Shown: positions 1 to 9,041, counted from the first letter of the stretch. The stretch is 41,409 nt of DNA from Thiocystis minor (GCF_016653465.1 NZ_NHSQ01000041.1:1-41409); one strand, 5' to 3'. Notes: generated by a model from the sequence alone, not told the origin. Numbers and translations are program-made.

Positions 1-876
1 GCGGCGCCGAATTCCTCTGTGTCCTGGGATTCATCCTCGACGGGCGACCCTTCTCGGTGGCTTGTGACGTGAGGCGTGCCTGGCCCTAATGGTGGCGCTT
101 GATTAGTTTTGTACTGTACTGAGCATATTAATATAAAATATTGATTTTTAAATGTTTTTTAAAATACTAAATTGAAGTCGATATTTTCATTCTCCACTCT
201 TGATTCTGTTGATGTACTTAAGTATTGAGGCGAGTCGAATCGTTTTTCGACTGCATGGACACACGACAAAAACCGCGCTGCCGGGGGAGGACGAAGCTAA
301 TGATCCAATCACGCCTGCCTGGGCCTGGGCTGCGGAAGCGGTCGGCACTGAATGTAGAGCCTGCTTGCCCTGCGGCCGCCGATCGATACCAGCCGCTCCT
401 GTCAACGATCTCGGTCGATCTCGCGGCACAAAACCACTCATCGCGCCATCACGGCAAACCAACCGTCGCGCACCGGATCCGTCGCGGGGTCGGCAGCCAT
501 GGCGGCGGTACGAATCTCCCCCGCCCGTGTCCTCGGGGATGCCAATGGGAACGAGGCGAGACGCCGGTTGGCCCACAAGGGCGGCTGATCCAGGCGACAC
601 CATGCGTTCGCCACGACCGCGTGGCCTGTCAGCATCCGGCGGCAGAGAAAGAGGAAGCACCATGCTAGATGCGCGGACGATCGGCCTGCTGAGGCGCTTG
701 CCAAACAGCTTGGGCACTCCGAAAGAGCATCTTGTCCCTGGGATGGGAACGACAGCGGAAATCGCGGGAGCAGAGTCGGCTCGGTGCGGCAGTGGGAGGG
801 CAAGATTCGTCATCACATTAACCATCCGTTGGATATGGTTCGCCTTATGCCTGGCATCGAGCGTGGTTTTTAGTCT
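1..876. other. Gene-free stretch with AT-rich island
   Basis: I see no convincing gene here. Long open frames exist on both strands between about 187 and 880, but their translations are rich in Arg, Pro, Ser and Gly with no recognisable motif, they overlap each other antisense, and none has a good ribosome binding site; this is what GC-rich non-coding DNA gives by chance. Positions about 100-250 are strikingly AT-rich compared with everything around them and include runs of T and A. With the recombinase and hsdM remnants that follow, this looks like the worn edge of an acquired element. The first 60-90 bases could be the tail of a gene lying outside the window, but I cannot identify one. Confidence 0.5.
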
Positions 877-1500
877 CTAGTTATGTATCATCCATACATT
901 GAGTGGGTGTGTAAAGAAACGGCGCTGGTTCAGTTTGGCTTGGAAATAAAAAACCACCGTCACGACGGGCTTCCGCCCTCCCTTGCGGCCCCGGGCCACG
1001 GCGGCGGACAAACCTGCCTTGGTGCGCTCGCGGATCAGATCACGCTCAAATTGTCCGAGCGCACCGAAAACGTGGAAGATGAGGCGACCGCCGGAGGTGG
1101 TGGTGTCGAGGGCTTCGCTCAAGGAGCGAAATCCCACACCACGCGCCTCCAGTCCGGCAACAACCGCGATCAGATGAGGCAAGGAGCGGCCCAGCCGATC
1201 AAGTCGCCAAACCCCAAGGACATCTCGCGAAGAGGTGTTCTGAGCGGAGTCGTGGTCAGTGTCGATGATTGCCAATCGGTGAGCGATCAACTCACGTGCG
1301 ATAGCGAGCACGTCGCCGACCTTCATCAAAAATGGTGGAAGGTCGAGGAGGATCACACGTCGCTCAAGTCCAAGGCGGCTTTGGCCAATCACCGACACGG
1401 ACGCGGCGTACGCAGGGTAACCACGCGATCCTCTCGATCTGCACGGTCTTAGCTCGACTGCCTCACACGGATCCACGCACTCAGTAATTTCGCGCGCCAC
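877..1500 (-). pseudogene. Serine recombinase (resolvase/invertase) remnant
   Basis: The open frame contains a clear central piece of a Tn3-type resolvase/DNA invertase catalytic domain, at about residues 94-180 (roughly positions 961-1221). It includes WRLDRLGRSL, the LDTTTSGGRLIFHVFGAL segment and the FERDLIRERT helix that normally follow the active site. Intact family members start with a YARVST segment carrying the nucleophilic serine and end with a helix-turn-helix after a GRKGGRP-like hinge. Both are missing: the N-terminal 93 residues match nothing I know, and after GRKGGRKP the sequence runs into unrelated residues. The protein could neither cut nor bind its site. It is best read as a remnant of a mobile element or inversion system, consistent with the decayed surroundings. 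Confidence 0.75.
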
Positions 1501-1626
1501 GCGCAGCTCTCTGTCGAGGCGCTATGGATGGCTGACGGAATTTTCGAGGGGCGTGTGCATAAACCTGCCGCCAGCGGCTAATCTGGCGGTGGTTTCAGCG
1601 GAGAAAGTTCCCAGACATGTCATCGA

Positions 1627-1788
1627 CAGCTCCCGACCGTGTTCGATCTGAAAGCGGTCAACCCGACAGCGGTGGTCGATGAGGATACCCGCGCCCCGCA
1701 ACAGATCATCGGCCATATCGAGGCGCAGGGGCGCATCGTCTCCGAGGCATTGGCCAGGCTCTCGGCACTGCTGGCAGAGGGCGACTGA
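1627..1788 (+). pseudogene. C-terminal fragment of type I R-M methylase (HsdM-like)
   Basis: Reading the plus strand in the frame that ends with TGA at 1786-1788 gives about 50 residues beginning QLPTVFDLKAVNP and continuing with DEDTRAP, QQIIGHIEAQGRIV and ALARLSALL. This resembles the extreme C-terminus of N6-adenine methylases of type I restriction systems, where a KAVNP motif is followed by an RTPEELL-like helix and a helix with the pattern I-E-A-x-G-x-x-V. No methylase motif (NPPY, FxGxG) and no plausible start lie upstream, so only the tail survives. The assignment rests on a short match recalled from the family. There is no hsdS or hsdR nearby. Confidence 0.55.
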
Positions 1789-1854
1789 AGCGATGCCTTG
1801 CCTGATTCCTTTCACCTAAAAAAGAGCAGTCAGCTTCCAGCCTCAACATATCCG

Positions 1855-1882
1855 CTGGCGGCTGGCGGCTGGCGGCTGGCGG
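1855..1882. repeat. Four tandem copies of CTGGCGG
   Basis: A 7-base unit, CTGGCGG, is repeated four times head to tail without mismatch, ending seven bases before the stop codon of the minus-strand ATPase gene. A 7-base unit is not a multiple of three, so copy-number change would shift any reading frame across it. It sits exactly where the expected permease gene of the neighbouring ABC system is missing, so it may mark a deletion junction or simply be a slippage-prone spacer. Confidence 0.8.
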
Positions 1883-1888
1883 CTCATT

Positions 1889-2608
1889 CTAATGTCCCGT
1901 GTCGGCAATCCTGCCATCCAGAAAATGGATGACCCGATGCGCATAGTCAGCCATCTCGGCCTCGTGGGTGACCATCAACACGGTGATCCCTTGGTCGCGG
2001 TTGAGTCCGGTCAACAGCTCCATGATCTCGTGACTGCGCGCGGTGTCGAGGTTGCCGGTGGGCTCGTCGGCGAGCAGCAGGCTGGGTTGGGTGACAATGG
2101 CGCGCGCGATGGCGACCCGTTGCTGCTGACCGCCCGAGAGTTCGCCTGGCGTATGGTGCTCCCAGCCGGTGAGTCCGACCCGTTCCAAGGCTTGGCGCGC
2201 GCGGGTATGCCGTTCGAGTGTTGGCGTGCGGCGATAGATGAGCGGGAGTTCGACGTTTTCCAGGGCCGAGGTCCGGTTGAGCAGGTTGAAGCCCTGAAAG
2301 ACGAAGCCGAGATAATGACGGCGCAGCAGCGCGCGCTGATCGCGGTCCAGGGATTCCACCAGCACCCCGCGAAAGCGATAGGAGCCGCCGCTCGGGGTAT
2401 CCAGACAACCCAGAATGTTCATGGCGGTGGATTTGCCGGAACCGCTCGGTCCCATCACGGCGACGAATTCGGCCTGACGAATGATCAGATCCACGCCGTC
2501 CAGCGCGCGCATCGCGGCCAGCCCGCTACCATAGACCTTGGCGACCTGCCGGAACTCGATCAATGGCGCCGGATCGCTTGTCGTGGAGGTCGCATCGGGC
2601 TGATTCAC
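1889..2608 (-). CDS. ABC transporter ATPase, LolD/MacB type
   Basis: This 239-residue protein is a complete nucleotide-binding subunit of the LolD/MacB/FtsE group. Walker A GPSGSGKST is at residues 53-61, and it also has the Q-loop in FVFQGFNLL, the signature LSGGQQQR, Walker [13 protein letters not shown] and the switch histidine in MVTHE. In this family it powers a mechanotransmission permease that works with a periplasmic adaptor and an outer-membrane channel to expel substrates. Its start overlaps the adaptor stop by four bases (ATGA), so the two are translationally coupled. A FtsX-like permease normally follows or is fused; here the gene ends at 1889 and only repeats and gene fragments follow, so the partner must be elsewhere or lost. 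Confidence 0.93.
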   Translation of the reverse strand: MNQPDATSTTSDPAPLIEFRQVAKVYGSGLAAMRALDGVDLIIRQAEFVAVMGPSGSGKSTAMNILGCLDTPSGGSYRFRGVLVESLDRDQRALLRRHYLGFVFQGFNLLNRTSALENVELPLIYRRTPTLERHTRARQALERVGLTGWEHHTPGELSGGQQQRVAIARAIVTQPSLLLADEPTGNLDTARSHEIMELLTGLNRDQGITVLMVTHEAEMADYAHRVIHFLDGRIADTGH

Positions 2609-3891
2609 GAGGCGCGCCCCGGACGCTCCGCGTCCACCAGCACCGGAGTGCCTGGCTCCAGCGGGTCGCCAAGCACCTCCGTCATGACTCCATCGGTGAG
2701 ACCAATCTTGAAGGTGATCAAGGCCGGCTCGCCATCGCGAAGAATCCAGGCGCGCCCTTCCTTGCCGTTACGCTGACCGGTTTCGGTCTGCCGCTTGGAT
2801 CTCGGCGGGCGTCTTGGCAGCAAGAGACCGACCAGACTCGGACCGCTCTCTTCCGCCTTGGGCTGGGGCGGGGTGAAGCGCAGGGCGAGGTTGGGGACCA
2901 GCAGCAGATCCCGCTCCTCGCGCACCAGGATATCGGCGGTCGCGGTCATCCCCGGACGCAGCGACAGATCGGCGTTGTCGACCGCCAGCAGGGCCGCGAA
3001 GGTCACCACGCCATTGACTGTCTCGGGGGCAAAGCGGACTTGGGTGATGGTCGCCGGAAACGTCCGGTGCGGATAGGCGTCGACCGTGAAGGTCGCCGGC
3101 TGGCCCTCCGCGACCTGCCCCACATCCGCCTCGTCCACCGCCACTTTGAGTTCCATCTGGGTGAGATTTTCGGCCAGGGTAAAGAGCACCGGCGTTTGCA
3201 GCGAGGCGGCGACGGTCTGCCCCGGCTCGACCACGCGATTAAGCACGATGCCGTCGATGGGCGAGCGGATGACCGTTTTTTCCAGGGTCCGACGATCGGC
3301 GTCGAGCTGGGCCTGAGCTTGATCGACCTTGGCATGGGCCACCGCCAGCGCGGCGCTCGCCCGCTCGGCCGCCGCGACCGCCGTGTCGAGTTCCTCCGGC
3401 GAGGCGAGACGTTTGGCGACCAGATCGCGCGTGCGGCCGAGCTTGCTCGCCGTCTCGTTGGCGGTTGCCTGGGCCTCGTCGACCTGCGCCCTGGCCAATT
3501 CCAGCGCCGCCGCGGACTGACGCTCCTTCGCCTGCGATTGGTCCGGATCGAGCCGGGCCAACACCTCTCCCCGCTTGACCCGGGCGTTGAAATCGACTTC
3601 CACGCTCTGGATGGTGCCCGACACCTCGGTGCCGACATCGACCTGGATCACCGGCTGCAACTGCCCGGTGGCCGTCACCTTGACGGTCAGATCGCCGCGT
3701 CGTATCTCATCCGTTTTGAAATCGATATGATCGCTGTTCTGGTTCCCGAACAGGAGCGTTCCGGCCAATGTCAGTCCGAGCACCGCCAGGGCGGTCAGCC
3801 AGAGCCATGGCCGTTGCCAGCCCGGCCGTCGTCCAGCAAGGCCGATCCGTTCGGCGATCGTGGTGTCGTGGGGTTCTCCCTCTAGGGTCAT
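2605..3891 (-). CDS. HlyD/MacA-family periplasmic adaptor of ABC exporter
   Basis: A 428-residue membrane fusion protein. It has a short cytoplasmic N-terminus and one membrane segment around residues 28-48 (PWLWLTALAVLGLTLAGTLL). A biotinyl-lipoyl-like half motif follows (GTIQSVEVDFNARVKRGEVLARLD), then a long Ala/Gln/Glu-rich coiled-coil hairpin, the second lipoyl half (SPIDGIVLNRVVEPGQTV) and beta-barrel and membrane-proximal domains. MacA-type adaptors link an inner-membrane MacB-like transporter to a TolC-like channel. A Lys/Arg/Pro-rich insert near residues 340-375 is unusual. It is the first gene of a two-gene unit with the ATPase. Upstream lie the GTTGTC inverted repeat and a terminator-like hairpin. 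Confidence 0.9.
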   Translation of the reverse strand: MTLEGEPHDTTIAERIGLAGRRPGWQRPWLWLTALAVLGLTLAGTLLFGNQNSDHIDFKTDEIRRGDLTVKVTATGQLQPVIQVDVGTEVSGTIQSVEVDFNARVKRGEVLARLDPDQSQAKERQSAAALELARAQVDEAQATANETASKLGRTRDLVAKRLASPEELDTAVAAAERASAALAVAHAKVDQAQAQLDADRRTLEKTVIRSPIDGIVLNRVVEPGQTVAASLQTPVLFTLAENLTQMELKVAVDEADVGQVAEGQPATFTVDAYPHRTFPATITQVRFAPETVNGVVTFAALLAVDNADLSLRPGMTATADILVREERDLLLVPNLALRFTPPQPKAEESGPSLVGLLLPRRPPRSKRQTETGQRNGKEGRAWILRDGEPALITFKIGLTDGVMTEVLGDPLEPGTPVLVDAERPGRAS

Positions 3892-4076
3892 GCGGGTTAC
3901 TCCAAAGGTTGCCAGACCACCGACCGTCAGGATTCATGGCGGTCCAGGACAGGCTATTCTCGAATCATGGAAACATTGAGGATCCAACCGGTCAATGCCT
4001 TCCAATCACGACCAGCGAGGGAGCGCGAATCAAACCATTGCACGGCGGTTTGGAACGGGGCATCCGCGACGATCCT

Positions 4077-4132
4077 TGTCGTTGTCGTTGTCGTTGTCGT
4101 TATCCGATTCGACAACGACAACGACAACGACA
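4077..4132. repeat. Inverted repeat made of GTTGTC/GACAAC tandem units
   Basis: The left arm (4077-4098) is built from GTTGTC hexamers and the right arm (4111-4132) from GACAAC hexamers. The arms are exact reverse complements over 22 bases, with a 12-base loop (4099-4110). It is therefore both a tandem repeat and a perfect palindrome. It could form a long RNA hairpin in either direction or a DNA cruciform, and being hexameric it can grow or shrink without losing symmetry. It lies about 190 bases upstream of the adaptor gene. I do not recognise it as a known repeat family. Confidence 0.9.
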
Positions 4133-4155
4133 GTGAAAACAAGAACGACGACCGC

Positions 4156-4179
4156 GCGACGGGGTATTCACCCCGTCGC
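4156..4179. terminator. Terminator-like hairpin
   Basis: GCGACGGGG (4156-4164) pairs perfectly with CCCCGTCGC (4171-4179) across a six-base loop, followed on the plus strand by AACGTTTT. It lies just downstream of the minus-strand small gene at 4222-4530 and may end that transcript, although its T-run is better placed for plus-strand transcription. Confidence 0.5.
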
Positions 4180-4221
4180 AACGTTTTCTGAACACCGGGA
4201 TTTTGTCATCAATGCGCGAGG

Positions 4222-4530
4222 TCACGCATAGGCGTCGACGCCAACGAAGGCGCGAAGATCCTCGCGGACCTGAACCCGTTGAGCGGACTCATACGCCGAG
4301 AGCGCGCGCCGCGCATGGAGATTGTCCGTCGCCAGACGGATCGGCTCGGGAGCCCGCTGACGGAGAGACATCGGTTCCGCCTGCTGAACATTCGGCACGG
4401 CGCGACGGGTCAAGGGCACCTGCGTCTGCGCCTGCGGCGAAACGAAGGGGATTACCCGAGCATCCCTTTCCAGCCGCTGCTCCACGGGCAGCGGATAGGA
4501 TGACGGGATCAATGAACCGGGAATCTGCAT
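4222..4530 (-). CDS. Conserved hypothetical small protein
   Basis: A 102-residue soluble, Gln/Arg/Pro-rich protein with no signal peptide or membrane segment. The C-terminus (ARRALSAYESAQRVQVREDL followed by FVGVDAYA) has the pattern of a group of short proteobacterial proteins that end in a helix of the type RALxAYxxxxxxxEREx followed by a hydrophobic GVDxYA tail; I recall such proteins but know no function. The central part is low in complexity. It is divergent from ygfZ, with 119 bases between the two starts, and its coding strand has sensible codon use. I prefer it to the overlapping plus-strand frame, which is only an upstream extension of ygfZ. Confidence 0.55.
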   Translation of the reverse strand: MQIPGSLIPSSYPLPVEQRLERDARVIPFVSPQAQTQVPLTRRAVPNVQQAEPMSLRQRAPEPIRLATDNLHARRALSAYESAQRVQVREDLRAFVGVDAYA

Positions 4531-4649
4531 CTATCACCATGTGCAGCGCCGATGGCTTGACGAAGGAATGGCGCAACTTGAGTATCGTACGAAATGCGCC
4601 ACCTTACCGAGATCCGTTTCAGACGCCAGCCGCTTCGAGGATTGACCGT

Positions 4650-5678
4650 ATGACGAATCAATGGCGAGATTTTCTCACCGCCCGCAATGCCCATGTTGAA
4701 GACGACGGCGGCCTCCGCTTTCCCAAGGTCGATGGCCCGAGCGACAACCGGTTGTTCGATCTGTCTCATCTGGGGCTGATCGCGGTCCGCGGCGCGGACG
4801 CGGACACTTTCCTGCAAGGCCAGTTGACCAACGACATTCGCGAAGTCACCGCGACCCATACGCATCTGAGCGGCTACTGTAGCCAGAAGGGACGCCTCCT
4901 GGCGAGTTTTCGGGTCATGCGCATCGCCGACACCCTTTATCTTCAGACGCCCGCGGAGCGGTCGCCCGACGCACTCAAACGCTTGCGTATCTTCATTCTG
5001 CGCAGCAAGGTCGTCCTGGAAGACGCGAGCAACGACCTGATTCGCATCGGTATCGCCGGCGATCGCCTCGCGGATCTGCTCGCCGGTCAGGGTCTTATAC
5101 TGCCGGAACGGGACAACGATTGCGCGAGCGATGAAACGCTGTCCGTGATCCGACTCCCCGGAGCAATCCCGCGTTGCGAGATCCTCGGCCCATTCGCTGC
5201 CATCGGTCCGCTTTGGGATCAGCTCGCCGGCCAGGCCACGCCCGCCAACCGTCTCGACTGGACGCTGCTGGATGTTCGGGCGGGGATTCCAAATATCCAC
5301 AGCCAGACCGCCGAGGTCTTCATCCCGCAGATGATCAATCTGCAACTGATCGATGGCGTCAGCTTCCACAAGGGCTGCTACACCGGCCAGGAAGTGGTCG
5401 CGCGCATGCAGCATCTGGGCAAAATCAAACGCCGGATGTATCTCGCCGAGGTCGACTCGCCGGCGCCGCCGCAACCGGGCGAGGAACTCCACGCGCCTTC
5501 CAGTACTTCCCAGCAGGCCGCCGGCTGGGTGGTCGATGCCGCGCCGATCGACGAAGGGCGCCATGCGCTGCTCGCGGTCGTCGAGGTCAGCGCGGCCGAG
5601 GGAGGCGAGGTGCGACTTGGCGAACAGGGACCGGTGCTGCGCCTGCAAGCGCCGCCCTATGGGTTTCCCGAATCCTAA
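4650..5678 (+). CDS. ygfZ: YgfZ/GcvT-like folate-binding Fe-S cluster protein
   Basis: A 342-residue YgfZ protein, which uses a tetrahydrofolate-binding GcvT-like fold to help maintain certain iron-sulfur enzymes. It has the N-terminal DLSHLGLIAVRGADADTFLQGQLTNDI segment typical of the family, the SGYCSQKGRLLA stretch, and the diagnostic motif KGCYTGQE with its conserved cysteine at residue 243, followed by the C-terminal barrel. The open frame extends upstream to 4203, but the first 149 codons look unlike any family member. The ATG at 4650 gives MTNQWRDFL, a normal N-terminus and the normal length, so I place the start there. It ends two bases before the minus-strand AAA gene stop at 5681 (convergent). 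Confidence 0.93.
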   Translation: MTNQWRDFLTARNAHVEDDGGLRFPKVDGPSDNRLFDLSHLGLIAVRGADADTFLQGQLTNDIREVTATHTHLSGYCSQKGRLLASFRVMRIADTLYLQTPAERSPDALKRLRIFILRSKVVLEDASNDLIRIGIAGDRLADLLAGQGLILPERDNDCASDETLSVIRLPGAIPRCEILGPFAAIGPLWDQLAGQATPANRLDWTLLDVRAGIPNIHSQTAEVFIPQMINLQLIDGVSFHKGCYTGQEVVARMQHLGKIKRRMYLAEVDSPAPPQPGEELHAPSSTSQQAAGWVVDAAPIDEGRHALLAVVEVSAAEGGEVRLGEQGPVLRLQAPPYGFPES

Positions 5679-5680
5679 CG

Positions 5681-7255
5681 TCAGGCACGCACGACCCAGA
5701 TCCGTCGGCCCTGGGGGCTGATCGCCTCGGCGCTGACGGTGCGCTCGGCGATCGGCGGCTGACCCGAGCGACGATCGAAGACGATCAGCCAACCCGTGTC
5801 CAGCCACAATCCGGCCAGATACCCATCCAACTGCTCCAGTCCGGCGGCCAACGGATCGACCGCCCCCTCGCGCCAGACCTTGAGTTCCAGGCCGAGCGTG
5901 ACCGCGCCATACCGCAGACAGAGATCCATGCGGCCCGAGCCGATGGCGTATTCGCGCTCCAGCGTCCCGCCACCGTTGATGACACGATGCAGAAAGGCCA
6001 TGAGCACCAGATGGGGGGCGATTTCGTGATAGGGCGCGCTTTTCAGCAGCGGCTGGCCATGCTGGCGCCAGAAGGTGAGAAAGGCGTCGAGCAGGCGGTC
6101 GGGGTTCAGACTGGCGTCGGCGTTCAGCCAGGTCGGGGCGATCCGGGGCAGCGAGTCTTGCGGGCCGCTGGCGAGGGCGCGTGGCAAGACCTCGCGGTAG
6201 ATGGGATTGGCGACCACCAGCCCACCCGCGCCATCGCGGCGCAGCAGGCCAAGATCCACTAGATACTGCCGCTCATCCTCCGGCACCGTCTCCAGCGCGG
6301 TTCCGGCCAGCATCGGCTCGATGACTCGCCGCACCCGCTCCTCGCGCAGTTTGTCGGCCAGTTGATCCAGATGCGTCACCCGATTGACGATCAGATACTC
6401 CTTCGCCTGGTCGATCAGCGCCGCCGTGACCGGGCGGGCGCGGGCGCGTCCCTCCGGCATCTCGAAGCAGACACGATAGGCCAGGGCATTGACCAGCCAG
6501 GGCTGCCCCTGGGTCAACGTCCAGACCCGCTCCAGCGCCTCGGGGGTGAACGACTGCCCGGTCTCGGCGGTGTGCTCGCGCAACAGGGCCGTGACCTCGG
6601 CGGCGTCGAAATCGCCCAGACGCAGCGATTTTGCCTTGATATTGAAGGCACTGCCGCCGGTGATCGGCGTGGCTTCCGAGCTGGCATGAATCCGGTAGTC
6701 GCGTAGATCCCGCACCCCGCAGAGAATGACGGTCTGCGGAAAGGACGCGGGACGCTGCGGATAACCGGCGCGCAGTTGGCGCAGCAGCGAGATCAGGGTA
6801 TCGCCCACCAGGGCATCCACCTCGTCGAGCAGCAGCACCAGCGGTTGCGGAGACTGGGCGCACCAGCGGGTGAGAAACGCCTCCAGGCCCACCAGCGCCG
6901 ATGGCCCCTGCAGCACCTCGCGGGCCAGCGCGTCGGCCCCGGCATCCCCCAAGCGCCAGCCGGCGCTATTGGCGATCGCCTGCACAACGGCACCAATCCC
7001 GGCCTCGACTCGCTCGCGCGCAGCCTGCGCGGCCTCGATATTGACGTAGAGCGCCCGGTAGCGTCCCTCCCGGTTCAGGTGCTCCATCAGCGCCAGCAGA
7101 CAGGTGGTTTTGCCGGTCTGGCGCGGGGCGTGGAGCAGGAAATATTTCTTGCGATCGATCAGCGCCAGCACCTCATCCAGATCCCATCGCGCGAGCGGCG
7201 GAAGCGTGTAATGATCGGCGAGGCAGTTCGGGCCTTCGGTGTTGAAAAATCGCAT
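5681..7255 (-). CDS. AAA ATPase with C-terminal PD-(D/E)XK nuclease-like domain
   Basis: A 524-residue protein. The start MRFFNTEGP is set by AGGAG six bases upstream of the ATG at 7255; the open frame runs further up but lacks support. The N-terminal MRFFNTEGPNCLADHYTL and Walker A HAPRQTGKTT (residues 42-51), Walker B LVLLLDEVDAL (about 139-149), and a TQGQPWLVNAL segment in the helical lid match the AAA-like ATPase family often seen in cyanobacteria and purple bacteria (I think Pfam AAA_35). The C-terminal part has GSGRMDL, then LGLELKVW and QLDGYL, the D, E-x-K and Q arrangement of PD-(D/E)XK enzymes. Function is unknown; similar fusions are thought to be mobile or defence-linked. It stands 88 bases after lysS on the same strand. 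Confidence 0.85.
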   Translation of the reverse strand: MRFFNTEGPNCLADHYTLPPLARWDLDEVLALIDRKKYFLLHAPRQTGKTTCLLALMEHLNREGRYRALYVNIEAAQAARERVEAGIGAVVQAIANSAGWRLGDAGADALAREVLQGPSALVGLEAFLTRWCAQSPQPLVLLLDEVDALVGDTLISLLRQLRAGYPQRPASFPQTVILCGVRDLRDYRIHASSEATPITGGSAFNIKAKSLRLGDFDAAEVTALLREHTAETGQSFTPEALERVWTLTQGQPWLVNALAYRVCFEMPEGRARARPVTAALIDQAKEYLIVNRVTHLDQLADKLREERVRRVIEPMLAGTALETVPEDERQYLVDLGLLRRDGAGGLVVANPIYREVLPRALASGPQDSLPRIAPTWLNADASLNPDRLLDAFLTFWRQHGQPLLKSAPYHEIAPHLVLMAFLHRVINGGGTLEREYAIGSGRMDLCLRYGAVTLGLELKVWREGAVDPLAAGLEQLDGYLAGLWLDTGWLIVFDRRSGQPPIAERTVSAEAISPQGRRIWVVRA

Positions 7256-7343
7256 GGGGGACTCCTGGACGCCGAGGCGCATCATGTCTTGCTCTCGGGG
7301 CGCCGACATCTTGATCGACCGACAAAGATGTGACGACCGGCCG

Positions 7344-8882
7344 TCAGGTCGCCGCCTCCGGGCGCATGTGCGGAAACAGCAGGACATCGCGGATCGAGGG
7401 CGAGTCGGTGAAGAGCATCACCAGTCGGTCGATCCCAATCCCCTCCCCCGCCGTGGGCGGCATGCCGTGTTCGAGGGCACGGATATAATCGGCGTCGAAG
7501 AACATGGCTTCCAGATCGCCGGCGTCTTTTTCGGCGACCTGTTGGCGGAAGCGCTCGGCCTGATCCTCGGCGTCGTTCAGCTCGGAGAAGCCGTTGGCGA
7601 TCTCGCGCCCGCCGACGAAGAACTCGAAACGGTCGGTGACGAATGGATTGTCGTCGTTGCGCCGCGCCAGGGGTGACACCTCGGTCGGATACTGGGTGAT
7701 GAAGGTCGGATCCAGCAGCCGGCTTTCAACCGTTTGCTCGAACAGCTCGATCTGAATCTTCCCCAGCCCCCAGGTCGGTTTGAGGGCGATCTTCAAGCGT
7801 GCGGCCACCGCGCGGGCGCGCTCCAGATCGTCGACATCCTCGGGCGTCAGTTCGGGATTGTGGTGCAGGATCGCCTCGCGCACGCTCATCCGCGCGAAGG
7901 GTTGGCCGAACTCGTAGCTCGCGCCCTGATACTCGATGCGGGTATATCCGAGCACCTGAAGCGCCATCTGGCGCAGCATGTCCTCGGTCAGGTCCATCAG
8001 ATCTCGATAGTCCGCGTAGGCTTCGTAGAACTCCAGCATCGTGAACTCGGGGTTATGCCGGGTCGACAAGCCTTCGTTTCTGAAATTGCGGTTGATTTCG
8101 TAGACCTTTTCCAGACCGCCGACGACGAGTCGCTTGAGAAACAGCTCGGGGGCGATGCGCAGGAACAACTGCATGTCCAGCGCGTTATGGTGAGTCACGA
8201 AAGGGCGCGCGACCGCCCCGCCGGGGATCACCTGCATCATCGGGGTCTCGACTTCCAGATAACCCCGCCCATTCAGATACTCGCGGATGAACTGAACGAT
8301 GGCCGTGCGGATGCGGAAGGTCTCGCGCGTCCCGCTGTTCATGATGAGATCCAGATACCGCTGACGGTAACGGCTTTCCATGTCGGTCAGACCGTGGAAT
8401 TTCTCGGGCAGCGGACGCAGCGCCTTGGTCAAGAGACGGAGACTGTCGCAGCGGATCGACAGCTCGCCGGTCTTTGTCTTAAAGAGCACGCCCTCGGCGC
8501 CGAGGATATCGCCCAGATCCAGATCGCGCTTGAAGCTGGCATAGTCATCCTCGCCGATCAGATCGCGCTGGACGAAGATCTGGATGCGCCCCGACAGATC
8601 CTGAAGGTGCGCGAAGCTCGCCTTGCCCATGACGCGGCGCGTCATCAGACGCCCGGCTACCTTGACCCGCAGATCGCGCGTCGCCAGCGATTCGGCCTCC
8701 TGCTCGCCGTACTCGGCCAGGAGTTCGCCGGCCACCGCATCGCGCCGAAAGTCGTTTGGGAAGGCGATGCCCTGCTCGCGCAGATGCGTCAGCTTCTCGC
8801 GTCGTTGGGCGATCAACTTGTTTTCGTCCGGCACCTCATGGGGCGCCGAATTGGGATTGGTCTCGGTCGGGGGTTCGTTCAT
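7344..8882 (-). CDS. lysS: Lysine--tRNA ligase (class II)
   Basis: A 512-residue LysRS that charges tRNA-Lys in the cytoplasm. The anticodon-binding OB-fold is at about residues 65-165 ([31 protein letters not shown]). Class II motif 1 follows ([16 protein letters not shown] type sequence), then motif 2 with [26 protein letters not shown], and motif 3 [26 protein letters not shown] at the C-terminus. Length is near the 505 residues of the E. coli enzyme. I start at the ATG at 8882 (MNEPPTETN), preceded by GGAG; the longer frame upstream runs through a repeat element and is not coding. It follows prfB by 200 bases, the conserved prfB-lysS order of proteobacteria. Confidence 0.97.
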   Translation of the reverse strand: MNEPPTETNPNSAPHEVPDENKLIAQRREKLTHLREQGIAFPNDFRRDAVAGELLAEYGEQEAESLATRDLRVKVAGRLMTRRVMGKASFAHLQDLSGRIQIFVQRDLIGEDDYASFKRDLDLGDILGAEGVLFKTKTGELSIRCDSLRLLTKALRPLPEKFHGLTDMESRYRQRYLDLIMNSGTRETFRIRTAIVQFIREYLNGRGYLEVETPMMQVIPGGAVARPFVTHHNALDMQLFLRIAPELFLKRLVVGGLEKVYEINRNFRNEGLSTRHNPEFTMLEFYEAYADYRDLMDLTEDMLRQMALQVLGYTRIEYQGASYEFGQPFARMSVREAILHHNPELTPEDVDDLERARAVAARLKIALKPTWGLGKIQIELFEQTVESRLLDPTFITQYPTEVSPLARRNDDNPFVTDRFEFFVGGREIANGFSELNDAEDQAERFRQQVAEKDAGDLEAMFFDADYIRALEHGMPPTAGEGIGIDRLVMLFTDSPSIRDVLLFPHMRPEAAT

Positions 8883-9041
8883 CCGTTTGGGATCTCCAGG
8901 GCAACAGGGTGATTTCCGGAAAACCGCATCTCGGCGCACCCAGGCGCGCAAGGGACAGGATTCACGGGAGTTAGCAAGATTGACAGGATTCTTCGTCTTG
9001 GTCGTCGTTCCGAGCACCGTCGGAGCCCCCTGGGAGCGCCA

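Larger units (their letters stand above)
3892..4221. other. 330-base intergenic region with hairpins
   Basis: No gene is seen. The open frames that cross the hexamer repeats on both strands translate to low-complexity Thr, Val or Leu-Ser runs and are artefacts of the repeat. The stretch holds the 22-bp inverted repeat at 4077-4132 and the terminator-like hairpin at 4156-4179, and should contain the promoter for the minus-strand adaptor gene that begins at 3891. Confidence 0.6.

Noticed and set aside
200..880. Long open frames on both strands near the left edge
   Set aside because: They overlap antisense, lack ribosome binding sites and have Arg/Pro/Ser-rich translations without any motif; chance frames in GC-rich DNA.
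4077..4132. Could the hexamer array be a CRISPR?
   Set aside because: Units are 6 bases without spacers, and the second half is the inverted complement; no CRISPR geometry and no cas genes.
3954..4231. Frames through the hexamer repeat giving poly-Thr, poly-Val or Leu-Ser runs
   Set aside because: Low-complexity translation of the GTTGTC/GACAAC repeat in different frames; no gene signals.
4203..4649. N-terminal extension of ygfZ
   Set aside because: The first 149 codons match nothing in the family; the ATG at 4650 gives the normal length and N-terminus.
7734..8912. Large plus-strand frames opposite lysS, lolC, btuB and other genes
   Set aside because: They are antisense shadows of well-supported genes in GC-rich codons, with no family match.
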